Shown: in pieces, positions 47,740 through 60,600 of the stretch
How the letters are laid out: every line of letters begins with the position of its first letter
Position numbering within the stretch: the first letter of the stretch is position 1
Origin: Sipunculus nudus
Taxonomy: Eukaryota; Annelida; Sipuncula; Golfingiida; Sipunculidae
Assembly: GCA_026874595.1 (NCBI GenBank)
Contig: CM049308.1
Span: 44,773,327 to 44,837,326, forward strand
Direction of reading: 5' to 3'
Length of the DNA: 64,000 bases
The notes under the pieces: generated by a model
The model's input: the letters and a program-made list of their open reading frames with translations, nothing else
The model's database searches: none
What the model was told of the DNA's origin: nothing
Position numbers and translations under genes: made by a program

Positions 47740-49435
47740 GAAACCCAGTGTGTATAAGTAGTGAAATACAATCTGCATGGAGACGCTTGTCTCAGTGTGT
47801 ATAAGTAGTAAAATACAATCTGCATGGAGACCCTTGTCTCAGTGTGTATAGGTAGTGAAATACAATCTGCATGGAGACGCTTGTCTCAGTGTGTATAAGT
47901 AGTGAAATACAATCTGCATGGAGACGCTTGTCTCAGTGTGTATAAGTAGTGAAATACAATCTGCATGGAGACCCTTGTCTCAGTGTGTATAGGTAGTGAA
48001 ATACAATCTGCATGGAGACGCTTGTCTCAGTGTGTATAAGTAGTGAAATACAATCTGCATGGAGACGCTTGTCTCAGTGTGTATAAGTAGTGAAATACAA
48101 TCTGCATGGAGACGCTTGTCTCAGTGTGTATAAGTAGTGAAATACAATCTGCATGGAGACGCTTGTCTCAGTGTGTATAAGTAGTGAAATACAATCTGCA
48201 TGGAGACGCTTGTCTCAGTGTGTATAAGTAGTGAAATACAATCTGCATGGAGACGCTTGTCTCAGTGTGTATAAGTAGTGAAATACAATCTGCATGGAGA
48301 CGCTTGTCTCAGTGTGTATAAGTAGTGAAATACAATCTGCATGGAGACGCTTGTCTCAGTGTGTATAAGTAGTGAAATACAATCTGCATGGAGACGCTTG
48401 TCTCAGTGTGTATAAGAAGTGAAATACAATCTGCATGGAGACGCTTGTCTCAGTGTGTATAAGTAGTGAAATACAATCTGCATGGAGACGCTTGTCTCAG
48501 TGTGTATAAGTAGTGAAATACAATCTGCATGGAGACGCTTGTCTCAGTGTGTATAAGTAGTGAAATACAATCTGCATGGAGACGCTTGTCTCAGTGTGTA
48601 TAAGTAGTGAAATACAATCTGCATGGAGACGCTTGTCTCAGTGTGTATAAGTAGTGAAATACAATCTGCATGGAGACGCTTGTCTCAGTGTGTATAAGTA
48701 GTGAAATACAATCTGCATGGAGACGCTTGTCTCAGTGTGTATAAGTAGTGAAATACAATCTGCATGGAGACGCTTGTCTCAGTGTGTATAAGTAGTGAAA
48801 TACAATCTGCATGGAGACGCTTGTCTCAGTGTGTATACGTAGTGAAATACAATCTGCATGGAGACGCTTGTCTCAGTGTGTATAAGTAGTGAAATACAAT
48901 CTGCATGGAGACGCTTGTCTCAGTGTGTATAAGTAGTGAAATACAATCTGCATGGAGACGCTTGTCTCAGTGTGTATACGTAGTGATATACAATCTGCAT
49001 GGAGACGCTTGTCTCAGTGTGTATAAGTAGTGAAATACAATCTGCATGGAGACGCTTGTCTCAGTGTGTATAAGTAGTGAAATACAATCTGCATGGAGAC
49101 GCTTGTCTCAGTGTGTATAAGTAGTGAAATACAATCTGCATGGAGACGCTTGTCTCAGTGTGTATAAGTAGTGAAATACAATCTGCATGGAGACGCTTGT
49201 CTCAGTGTGTATAAGTAGTGAAATACAATCTGCATGGAGACGCTTGTCTCAGTGTGTATAAGTAGTGAAATACAATCTGCATGGAGACGCTTGTCTCAGT
49301 GTGTATAAGAAGTGAAATTCAATCTGCATGGGGACGCTTGTCTCAGTGTGTATAAGTAGTGAAATACAATCTGCTTGGAGACGCTTGTCTCAGTGTGTAT
49401 AAGTAGTGAAATACAATCTGCATGGAGACGCTTGT
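47740..49435. repeat. 47-bp satellite, ~36 nearly identical copies
   Basis: The monomer is GTGTGTATAAGTAGTGAAAT, ACAATCTGCATGGAGACGCT, TGTCTCA, a period of 47 bp. Most copies are identical. Exceptions are single changes such as GAGACCCTTG (about 47829, 47968), TATAAGAAG (48414, 49308) and TATACGTAG (48836, 48976). Each monomer has a perfect dyad GAGAC-GCTT-GTCTC. Confidence 0.96.
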
Positions 49436-51949
49436 CCACATTTTCGTTATATAACAGATGGTTACAATAACGATAATTTTGAGTAATTTACGAACGAGAA
49501 GAAAATAAAGAAAGTTCCGAAAAAATGTGAAACGAAGGAGTATAACGAGTTCGTTATGCAATCGTTAGGCTTACCGACGCTTCGAGTTCACCCCCTCCCC
49601 CAAGGTGAACGGTTTCGAAATATTGTTCAAGCCAGATTTTTCACCTTATAAAGTTGCTTTCTATAGGTCGAAGGTCATGGTCTCAAACATTCAAATAATA
49701 AGATGAGTATAATACGGTTAAGTACTACAAATACACATGCTATAACAAACACAATTCAAAGCTAAGGAAACTTTCTTTTGTAAAATTTCTGCAGAACTTT
49801 GGGCTACAAGTTAAAACAGATTTTAAACTGTGAATACGACTATTTTCCCTTATTTAATATAAAGATCCGACGATTCTTAAGGTAGTATTGCTCTGCGGGC
49901 CAATGTCAGCCTGTTGAATGTTACTCGGGTTATAATAAGTTATCGGGGTCGATAAATTACTGGGATTACTTTAGTATAAAGACTCTTAAGTTACAGACCA
50001 CAAGATGGTTTCCGTGTCCCTATATGTAGTCATTATTTTGAGATATTTTCAAGAAATTTAGCACTTAGTCCGACCTAAACCTATCCCCATACTAGTTCTA
50101 ACATTTTGCTTAATCTCGATTTAAGCGTTTTTGAGCATACGATCTAATGGTGTGCAGATTAAACCAGGACTAAACATTAGTCTGCCTTTGAGCATACGGC
50201 TCAAAGTGGACTTAGTTTGCCCATATATCAGGGGTGAAAAATATGCTGGATGGACCGCTGTCAGCCTTGGGCAATGTTAGCTAATTGGCATAAATCAAAA
50301 TTTCCGCCAAAATAATACTAAAATAGCAAACATGCCATAATAACCTAAACATTTGACATAGAGGGTCAATCAGTATATGAATTCTGGGGTATTATGACCC
50401 AGAGAATTCATTTCTGGTGTTGTTGTAACCGTAACGACCACCGTTTTCAAAATAATTGTTCTTCCATTTGAAAAAAAGTGTCATTCTTGAATAATCTATA
50501 CAATGAACACCGGATTATTCCACGTGTATCCAAAGTATTTTGCAAATCAAGGTTCCTAAATTAAACTAATTATGTATATTGATGTAGATGACCAAACCTT
50601 CCGAAAAACAGCTGATATACATTGTATGAATAATATCATTTTAGTCACCAATGGTTGCCTTCATAATAAAATAATAAAAGTGGTACTGCGTAAAACTAAC
50701 AGTATCCACATTTTTGATGTTCACCCTTGTGTCATGGTGAGGCAAGATATTTTCAACTTAAGCGAGGTATTTTTAGTTCAGGGAAGCGGGACAGGGATGT
50801 ATTAAATAAGCATAATATGAGTCCAATTAATTCAAAATTGAAAAATCAAATTGTGCGATTGAAAACGTAAAAGTTGTATGTGTTTGCATGTAATGTCAAG
50901 TCTGTTAACAAATAACTCAGGTATATACGGCTGCAGGTTGCCATCAGCATCATTCTATGGGACATTGTTGAATTGCATCATTATGTTATAGTGTAAAACC
51001 AGGCTGCAGTAGACGCTTTGCAGTGACCTTTTACCCCAAGGGGAGAGACAGGCTGGCCGTTACAGCAAGCCAGGCACCGCTCTGCTCTGCGCACGCGCAG
51101 TGCTGTTCGGGGCTGGATGATTATGCACCTGGCGCAGTGGACAGCAAGACCCTACAAAGAAATGTATATTGGCTAGTGCCCGTGTTGGTTGGGATACTTC
51201 AACTCCCTGTAGTTTAAAAGTCTCTAAGTCAATCTGGTTCATTGAAATATCATTATGTAGCCGGAAGTATATACCAAACTTATGGTTGGTTAGTTAGGAA
51301 TAACGCTTTGTAATATTTAAGAAATTAACGATTAAAGCACAATACGATAGGCCCACATATTCTACACTTAATTCAGTTGTATTAAATTTTCTATTAATGT
51401 TTCATTCTTAAAATCTATTTACATATGTGCTAGAGTATAGCACCGTTACGGTAGGGTCATTCATATTTAAATTAGCTTTTTTTTAAGTTATTCGGGATTC
51501 GGGATTAAAGCTTGGCTATCACCGAGACCATATAGCACACATTAGCCTCATGCTAGGACTGTTTCGTTTAGGTTCTCAGCTTCTGTGCGATCAGCTATAA
51601 ATACGTCCAGCAGACTGAGTCCAGAGACCTACTGGCTTAGTTATTTAGCGATATTAGTAATTACGTAATATTGTAAACACAGTAGATCATCAGAAGGCTT
51701 CAGGACCTGTGTTTTGTACGAAGTGTCATTCTACGAATAGAAAAATATATGCCGCCGGTAATGTGGATCATACAGTTGAATCTAACCAAGTGACCCATGG
51801 GTCATGACACTCAGCTGACTAGGAAGACATTCACAAAAGGAATTTTATCATCTAATTACCAAATTTTGAAGGTTGTATCCCCATAAAACTGAAGAATAGT
51901 TCGTACAATATGGGTAACAAAGACCTAGTTTCAGGTTTCCAAGGAGATT
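49436..51949. other. Unique intergenic DNA with a GC-rich island at about 51000-51180
   Basis: Short frames (50572-50805, 51023-51217) lack recognisable domains. The GC-rich island has no tRNA-like A/B boxes that I can see. It may be a dispersed repeat or a regulatory island. Confidence 0.4.
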
Positions 51950-54900
51950 TATCACGGACCTTCCTGGATGTCAAGTTGAAAGATATTAGATCGAATGGTT
52001 ATGATTTGTGCCCTGTTAACAGACGACCGCATCTTTGAAGGTCTCAAAAATAGAGACAAAAATGTGTTAAAATTCTAAACTGGGAACCCAGGGCCTCGAA
52101 GCTCAGCTGTATTTGTCAGCTGTATTATATATAAGGATATTTTAAAGAAATTTTTCAGGATGACGGTCCTGTGACCTTTACCAATGACTTTGTGACAAAA
52201 AAAATCTGAGAACTTATTATCCATGAACTTGCATTTAGATTATTTTCCCAAATTTCCTAAAAAAATGTGGGTCCAATGACCTTGACCTCTGACTAGGTAA
52301 CCTCAAAATCTACAGATTTCTTTCACTTTGGGCAAGTAAGCCATGTGTGAAAGATGGAAAGTTTGGGATGAAGCGTTTGATTTATATTGCGTCCACATTC
52401 ATTTTAAAGATATGGCTCCTGTGACCTTCACCTTTGACCTCTGGACCCTGAAAATCAAAATGTTTCTTATTTAAGTGGTGGGTCCTTAATACATCAAGTT
52501 TGAAGCCAATCTGTCTAGCCAAAGCAGAATTATCATCCATAAACTAGTTTGTGAATGGATTGGCGTTTTGACCTTGAAAAGTATCTTCCCCTATTGACAG
52601 GTGAGAAATATTTTGAAGATGGAAGGTTTATGATGAAAAGTTTGGCTTGAAATGCATACACAATTTTTATAAAGAAAGTGGCCAGTGACCTTGACCTTTG
52701 GACCCTAAAATCAACAGGGTTCATACTTTAGTGGTGAGCCATATATAAGTTAAGTTTAAGACCAATATGTCAGACCAAACTAGAGTTTTCATCTGGAAAC
52801 TAATTTTTGAACAGATGGCCTCTATGACCTTTACCTTGTGACCCCAAATTCATTTATGCTCTCCCAATACTAGCAAGTCAGCTAAATGTGCAAGATGGAA
52901 AGTTGGGGATGAAAAGCTTGGCTTAAAATGCAGCCATAATCTTTTTAAATAAGCGAATCTTGTGACTTTGATCTTTGACCTCATGATCCAACTAGGGACC
53001 CATGTGTCTCGACGATCAGCTGCATTTGTCTATAAGGATATATGTTTATGAGGTTTTCCAAAATATTGGTCCTGTGATCAGTTTGAAGCCAACCTGTCTA
53101 CCCAAACTTGAGTTATCATCCATAAACTAATTTGTGAATGGATGGGCCCTGTGACCTTAACCTTTGACCTAGTGACCCAAAAATCAAAATGAAACTTCCC
53201 CTATTGGCAGGTGCACCACATGTCGATGATGGAAGAATTGAGATGAAAAGATTGGCTTAAAATGCATCCACAACTTTCTAAAGTAGTTGGTCCTGTGACT
53301 TCGACCATTGATCTCATGACTCCAGAATCAACAGTTCTTACTTCAGTGGTGGGCCATATATAAGTCAAATTAGAAACCAATATTTCAAACCAAACTGGTG
53401 TTATCATCTGGCAACTAATATGTGGATGGATGGCACCCATGACCTATACCTCTTACCTTGTGACCCAAAAATCCATAAGTTACTTCCACTATTGGCAGGT
53501 GAACAACATCTGGAAGATAGAAGGTTTGGGACAGAAAGTTTGGCTAAAAATACATCAACAATCTTTTTAAAGAAGTGGGTCCTGTGACCTTGATCTTTGG
53601 CTTTATGACCCCAAAATCGTAAGGGTTCCTACATTATTGATGGGTCATATATAAGTCAAAATTATGTCAATCCAAACTGGAGTTATCATCCAGAAACAAA
53701 TATGAGGACAGATGGGCCCTTGTGACCATGACCTTTGACCTTGTGACCCCCAAATCAATCAGGTTCTTCCCCTATAAGCAGCTCAGCTATATGTGCAAGA
53801 TGGAAGATTTGGGATGAAAAGTTTGGCTTAAAATGCATCCACAATCTTTCTAAATAAGTGGGTACTGTGACCTTTATCTTTGACAACATGACTCCAAAAT
53901 TGAACAGAATCTTCCCCTATTGGCAGGTTAGCAATATCTTGAAGATGGAAGGTTTGCGATGAACAGTTTGGCTTCAAATGCATATGCATTCTTTTCAACG
54001 AAATGAGTCCTGTGACCTTGACCTTTGACCGTTGAACCCCAACCTCGATACAGTTCTTACTTAAGTCATATACAAATTAAGTTTGAAACCAATATGTCAA
54101 ACTAAACTGGAGTTATCATCTGGAAACTAATTTATGAATAGATGGTCCCTTTGACCTCGACCTTTGACCATGTGACCCCAAATTCATTTATGCTCTCCAC
54201 ATACTGGCAAGTCAGCTAAATGAGCAAAATGGAAAATTTTGGATGTAAAGCTTGGCTTAAAACTGAGCCATCATCTTTTTAAATAAGTGAGTCCTGTGAC
54301 CTTGACCTTTGACCTCGTGACCCAAAAATCATTTTGGTTCTTTCTTCAATGGTGGGCCATACGTAAGTCAATTTTGAAATCCATGTGGTAATACAACCTG
54401 GAGTTATCCCCTGGAAATAAATTTGTGTGGATGGACGGATGGACAGACAGACAGACAGGTGAACAGACAGACAGAGAGGACAGACAGACAGAAAGGGTGA
54501 CTACTATATGGCATCCATTTGTGATCAATAAACACACCAGGTTTTGGAACACTAGATGTAATTACAGCTGAGAAACTGACATGATTGTTGTCACTTTATA
54601 GTAAAAAAGAAAAAAGAAAAATATTCGTTAAAATAACAAAAAATACAGGTGGCGCCACCACTTTTCGGAAACTGACATAACTAGTCATGGACAATATTCA
54701 AGGCAAGATTCGTGACAATCCATGCATTAATTATCAAGATATATGAGGGTTTGTATTATATTTATAGGGCGCAGTGACCTAATTTCAGGTTTTCAAGGAG
54801 ATTTTTTACTGACCTCCTTGGATGAACTAGAAGTTTCTAGGACCAGCAATTACGATTTGTGCCCTGCTAATTAACCGACGGCCGGAAGGCCGGACGACCG

Positions 54901-54970
54901 GACGGCCGGACGGACGACGGATAAAGCGCCATTCCTATACCTCAGTTGACTAACAGTCAGCTGAGCTAAA
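51950..54970 (+). mobile_element. Long pearl/HINE-like element, ~14-15 core repeats
   Basis: Cores about 145 bp apart (near 52160, 52280, 52420, 52683, 52826, 52960, 53150, 53293, 53440, 53582, 53721, 53866, 54010, 54150 and 54295) carry the TGTGACCTTGACCTTTGACC signature plus GATGGAAGGTTTGGGATGAA and AGTTTGGCTTAAAATGCATC. These are followed by a GACAGACAGACAG tract (about 54440-54500), a GGTGGCGCCACC palindrome (54648-54659), a CCGGACGG tract, and the stem-loop CTCAGTTGACT-AAC-AGTCAGCTGAG before CTAAAA. No transposase is encoded. Confidence 0.72.
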
Positions 54971-55620
54971 ATCCTACAGGTTCTTTCTTTAGAGGTAGGC
55001 CATGTGTAAGTCATGTTTGAAATCCATATGTCAATCCAACCTGGAGTTATCATCTGGAAACAAATTTGTGTGGATGGACGGATGAACAGACAGACAGACA
55101 GGTGAACAGACAGACAGACAGGATAATTACAATAGGGCATCCACTTGTGACCAATAAACACACCAGGTTTTGGAACACTAGATGGAATCAAAGCTAAGAA
55201 ACTGACATGATTGTTGTCATTTTAAAGTAAAAAAAATATACGTAAAAATAAGAAAAAAACATGTGGCGCCACCTCTTTTCGGGCACTGACAAATCTAGCC
55301 ATGGTCAATATTCAAGGCAAGTTGCATGACAATTCATTCATTAATTATCCAGATATTGGAGGTTTTGTATCAAATTTTTCATTATTCCGGGGAGGGGGGG
55401 GGGGGTTACAAGCCCCATAGCTCGGAGGATATAGGTCGCAGTGACCTCATTTCAGGTTGACCTCCCTGGATATACACTTAGAAGTTTCTAGGTCCAGCAG
55501 TTACGACTTGTACCCTGCTAACGGACGACCGGACGGCCGGACGGCCAGACACGGACAACGGACGTAGGACAAAGCGCCATTCCTATACCTAAGTTGACTT
55601 ACAGTCAGCTGAGCTAAAAA
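54971..55620 (+). mobile_element. Second, shorter pearl/HINE-like unit, head-to-tail
   Basis: It resumes directly after CTAAAA with a partial core (ATCCTACAGGTTCTTTCTTT). It repeats the 3' module: GACAGACAGACAG, GTGGCGCCAC at 55263-55272, a run of G, GGACGGCCGGACGGCC and the stem-loop ending GAGCTAAAAA. It is closely similar to 54330-54970. Confidence 0.72.
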
Positions 55621-55935
55621 ATCAAGATGGCATAACCAGTCTACAGGAATTGATGAAACACTCAATGATCAGTATGCATGCAAAGAATCGTGGTATCAAT
55701 TCATAAGTTGTTCAGACACTGGAGCTTTTGTATCAAATTTTTAGTTATTTTTGGGGGTACTTCAGAGCTCCATATAGCTCAGAGGATCTGGGTAACTGAG
55801 ACCCAATTTCAGGTTTATATGGAGATTTTTCATGGACCTCCATAGATGTCTGGACGGCCAGACGGCCGGACGGAAGGACGACGGACAATATCCCATAGCT
55901 ATAGATCAGCATGACTGAAAGTCAGCTGAGCTAAA
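55621..55935 (+). mobile_element. Third pearl/HINE-like 3' unit, head-to-tail
   Basis: It starts right after the previous CTAAAAA. It shares GGAGCTTTTGTATCAAATTT, CTCAGAGGATCTGGG and GACGGCCGGACGGAAGGACG-like motifs, and ends AAGTCAGCTGAGCTAAAAA. It lacks cores and the GGTGGCGCCACC palindrome. Confidence 0.62.
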
Positions 55936-56378
55936 AATGGAACTCCCACCAAGGTTTTAAAGAGAAATCTTGATACTGTTATAACTGCTTAATACTCACC
56001 ACAACTGGAACATCTCGAGATCTCGACAAAAAATTTCGCAAAAAAAAATATTTTAGGAAGCAAAAAAAAAAAAACAAAAATTAGGAAGCAAAAAAAATTT
56101 TAGGAAGCAATATAAATATAAATAATAAGTGGAGGTAACCCTAGCTGGGAAAGGGTCTTATAACGCCACTTTAACGTATAAACATTTTATCTACAGGCTA
56201 CTTGTACACAAGGTACTTGAGCAAGTGTTAACATACAGATAAAATCATGTAACCGAGTTATTGAAAGATCCTTAGTTGATGTTCGTTAGAGCATGTGAGC
56301 AAATGCAATATTTGTCATTTACAGAACTCTGTACTCTCAGAATTGAAGCCAGATGTTTCTGCCGGACGTCTTGTTTTT
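55936..56378. other. Unique DNA with a short A-rich tandem
   Basis: Three copies of TTAGGAAGCAAAAAAA-like sequence lie at about 56050-56112. Nothing else is recognised. Confidence 0.5.
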
Positions 56379-56940
56379 GTCACTAATACAGCCTTATATT
56401 AATAATTTTATCATCAAAATAACATTGATGTGCATTCAGTGTTACAATTCATAACTAGTTTACATTGCATGCATGTGATGTTAAGAGTTTAATGAGGTTC
56501 ATTAATTATTTGAATGGTTTGTTAGGTAAGCTATCAGGTTTCATTATACTTCGATTAAAGGGTTTCAAAGAAGTAGCGGTAACCGTTTGAAATGTATATG
56601 GTAACCTTGATATATATTTGGTTATTTAAAAATGAATTTTAGAAACTGATTTTGTACCATATATAATTGCTCTTTAGTAAAATCGTATGGTACCATGGAA
56701 GTCACGTCTATGTGGTAATGTAAATGAGATTATTCGCAACAGCAGTAATTACTCTTTTGTAAATAGTGAACCTCATTAAACTCCTAACATCACACGAATG
56801 CACTGTAGACTAATCAAGAATTGTGTGTAAAAAGTTATTAAATAGGGTATTGTAACACTGAATGCACATCTATGTAGTTTTCTATGCACTTCTATGTAAT
56901 TTTGATGATAAAGCTATTGATGTATGGCTGTGATAGTGAC
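56379..56940. mobile_element. Fold-back MITE (562 bp) with ~140-bp inverted arms
   Basis: The left arm, from GTCACTAATACAGCC through TTTTATCATCAAAAT, GATGTGCATTCAGTGTTACA and GAGTTTAATGAGGTTCA, is inverted in the right arm, which ends GGCTGTGATAGTGAC. The arms are imperfect and carry indels. The spacer of about 230 bp has no frame. Target duplications were not clear. Confidence 0.75.
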
Positions 56941-57409
56941 TTATGTTTCAATAAATACATTTAAGATCTGAGAAATGTTGTCTGAGTACAAAAGTCACTA
57001 AGATAATAAAATAATAACGTGTTACTTACAAAAACTAAAATCGGTTGTTGAAGTCCATCTGCAGATGGACCAGAAAGTGCATGGTATCAAATCCATTATT
57101 GGGCTGTCCATCTGCAATAACGGATTCTCATAGGGCCCAAGCCCATCGGCAGATGGGCCAGATCCGCAAATGGGCTCCAACATTAATATATTTAAGTAAA
57201 ACCAGACAAAGGAAACCAACAGGCTGCTTATAACCTCTAGATATAAAGTATGAAAACTTAGTTAAAGTACGTTAAATAACTATATGTGTATATATATATT
57301 AAATCCATTTAAGGAATCAAACATGTCTTGTAAAGTATTTTACGCATTATGATTCAAATTATTGCTAAAACCTGTACTAAAATTAATTTTTCATTCCAAT
57401 CATCAAATG

Positions 57410-57412
<3 letters not shown>
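56941..57412. other. Spacer with a dyad-rich segment at 57045-57185
   Basis: It contains the perfect 16-bp palindrome TCCATCTGCAGATGGA at about 57054 and AGATGGGCCAGA at 57143, related to 42590-42700. The remainder is AT-rich and featureless. Confidence 0.45.

Positions 57413-57487
<75 letters not shown>
57413..57487. repeat. (TA)n microsatellite
   Basis: An uninterrupted TA tract of about 75 bp. Confidence 0.95.
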
Positions 57488-57490
<3 letters not shown>

Positions 57491-57639
57491 TTATAAGCAT
57501 GGCTTATATTTGTGCTGTAAAACCTGTTCTTGATTTTTAAACTTTTTGATCATATAACTTGAAAAAAACAGGAATGAACACAGAACATGTGTTCATGCTT
57601 TACATTTATCGTGCTCTTTTTCGTTAACTGGTTTTGGTT

Positions 57640-60600
57640 GGTAGTCCTGGCACGTCTGTCCTCTGACTCCACAGTAAAGTTAGTCCCGGCACGTCTGTCC
57701 TCTGACTCCACAGTAAAGTTAGTCCCGGCACGTCTGTCCTCTGACTCCACAGTAAAGTTAGTCCCGGCAGGTCTGTCCTCTGACTCCACGGTATTATTAG
57801 TCCCGGCACGTCGTTCTCTGACTCCACGGTAATGTTAGTCCCGGCACGTCTGTCCTCTGACTCCATGGTCAAGTTAGTCCCGGCACGTCTGTCCTCTGAC
57901 TCCATGGTCAAGTTAGTCCCGGCACGTCTGTCCTCTGACTCCACGGTCAAGTTAGTTCCGGCACGTCTGTCCTCTGACTCCACGGTCAAGTTAGTCCCGG
58001 CACGTCTGTCCTCTGACTCCACGGTCAAGTTAGTCCCGGCACGTCTGTCCTCTGACTCCACAGTAAAGTTAGTCCTGGCACGTCTGTCCTCTGACTCCAC
58101 AGTAAAGTTAGTCCTGGCACGTCTGTCCTCTGACTCCACGGTCAAGTTAGTCCTGGCACGTCTGTCCTCTGACTCCACGGTCAAGTTAGTCCCGGCACGT
58201 CTGTCCTCTGACTCCACGGTCAAGTTAGTCCCGGCACGTCTGTCCTCTGACTCCACGGTCAAGTTAGTCCCGGCACGTCTTTCCTCTGACTCCACGGTCA
58301 AGTTAGTCCCGGCACGTCTGTCCTCTGACTCCACGGTCAAGTTAGTCCCGGCACGTCTGTCCTCTGACTCCACGGTCAAGTTAGTCCCGGCACGTCTGTC
58401 CTCTGACTCCACGGTCAAGTTAGTCCCGGCACGTCTGTCCTCTGACTCCACGGTCAAGTTAGTCCCGGCACGTCTGTCCTCTGACTCCACGGTCAAGTTA
58501 GTCCCGGCACGTCTGTCCTCTGACTCCACGGTCAAGTTAGTCCCGGCACGTCTGTCCTCTGACTCCACGGTCAAGTTAGTCCCGGCACGTCTGTCCTCTG
58601 ACTCCACGGTCAAGTTAGTCCCGGCACGTCTGTCCTCTGACTCCACGGTCAAGTTAGTCCCGGCACGTCTGTCCTCTGACTCCACGGTCAATTTAGTCCC
58701 GGCACGTCTGTCCTCTGACTCCACGGTCAAGTTAGTCCCGGCACGTCTGTCCTCTGACTCCACGGTCAAGTTAGTCCCGGCACGTCTGTCCTCTGACTCC
58801 ACGGTCAAGTTAGTCCCGGCACGTCTGTCCTCTGACTCCACGGTCAAGTTAGTCCCGGCACGTCTGTCCTCTGACTCCACGGTCAAGTTAGTCCCGGCAC
58901 GTCTGTCCTCTGACTCCACGGTCAAGTTAGTCCCGGCACGTCTGTCCTCTGACTCCACGGTCAAGTTAGTCCCGGCACGTCTGTCCTCTGACTCCATGGT
59001 CAAGTTAGTCCCGGCACGTCTGTCCTCTGACTCCACGGTCAAGTTAGTCCTGGCACGTCTGTCCTCTGACTCCACGGTCAAGTAAGTCCTGGCACGTCTG
59101 TCCTCCACAGTAAAGTTAGTCCTGGCACGTCTGTCCTCTGACTCCACGGTCAAGTTAGTCCCGGCACGTCTGTCCTCTGACTCCACGGTCAAGTTAGTCC
59201 CGGCACGTCTGTCCTCTGACTCCACGGTAAAGTTAGTCCTGGCACGTCTGTCCTCTGACTCCACGGTAAAGTTAGTCCCGGCACGTCTGTCCTCTGACTC
59301 CACGGTAAAGTTAGTCCTGGCACGTCTGTCCTCTGACTCCACAGTAAAGTTAGTCCCGGCACGTCTGTCCTCTGACTCCACAGTAAAGTTAGTCCCGGCA
59401 CGTCTGTCCTCTGACTCCACAGTAAAGTTAGTCCCGGCACGTCTGTCCTCTGACTCCACGGTATTATTAGTCCCGGCACGTCGTTCTCTGACTCCACGGT
59501 AATGTTAGTCCCGGCACGTCTGTCCTCTGACTCCATGGTCAAGTTAGTCCCGGCACGTCTGTCCTCTGACTCCACGGTCAAGTTAGTCCCGGCACGTCTG
59601 TCCTCTGACTCCGCGGTCAAGTTAGTCCCGGCACGTCTGTCCTCTGACTCCACGGTCAAGTTAGTCCCGGCACGTCTGTCCTCTGACTCCACGGTCAAGT
59701 TAGTCCCGGCACGTCTGTCCTCTGACTCCACAGTAAAGTTAGTCCCGGCACGTCTGTCCTCTGACTCCACAGTGAAGTTAGTCCTGGCACGTCTGTCCTC
59801 TGACTCCACGGTCAAGTTAGTCCTGGCACGTCTGTCCTCTGACTCCACGGTCAAGTTAGTCCCGGCACGTCTGTCATCTGACTCCACGGTCAAGTTAGTC
59901 CCGGCACGTCTGTCCTCTGACTCCACGGTCAAGTTAGTCCCGGCACGTCTGTCCTCTGACTCCACGGTCAAGTTAGTCCCGGCACGTCTGTCCTCTGACT
60001 CCACGGTCAAGTTAGTCCCGGCACGTCTGTCCTCTGACTCCACGGTCAAGTTAGTCCCGGCACGTCTGTCCTCTGACTCCACGGTCAAGTTAGTCCCGGC
60101 ACGTCTGTCCTCTGACTCCACGGTCAAGTTAGTCCCGGCACGTCTGTCCTCTGACTCCACGGTCAAGTTAGTCCCGGCACGTCTGTCCTCTGACTCCACG
60201 GTCAATTTAGTCCCGGCACGTCTGTCCTCTGACTCCACGGTCAAGTTAGTCCCGGCACGTCTGTCCTCTGACTCCACGGTCAAGTTAGTCCCGGCACGTC
60301 TGTCCTCTGACTCCACGGTCAAGTTAGTCCCGGCACGTCTGTCCTCTGACTCCACGGTCAAGTTAGTCCCGGCACGTCTGTCCTCTGACTCCACGGTCAA
60401 GTTAGTCCCGGCACGTCTGTCCTCTGACTCCACGGTCAAGTTAGTCCCGGCACGTCTGTCCTCTGACTCCACGGTCAAGTTAGTCCCGGCACGTCTGTCC
60501 TCTGACTCCACGGTCAAGTTAGTCCCGGCACGTCTGTCCTCTGACTCCATGGTCAAGTTAGTCCTGGCACGTCTGTCCTCTGACTCCACGGTCAAGTTAG

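Noticed and set aside
51000-51240. GC-rich island considered as a tRNA-derived SINE
   Set aside because: No A-box/B-box pair or tRNA fold was visible by eye.
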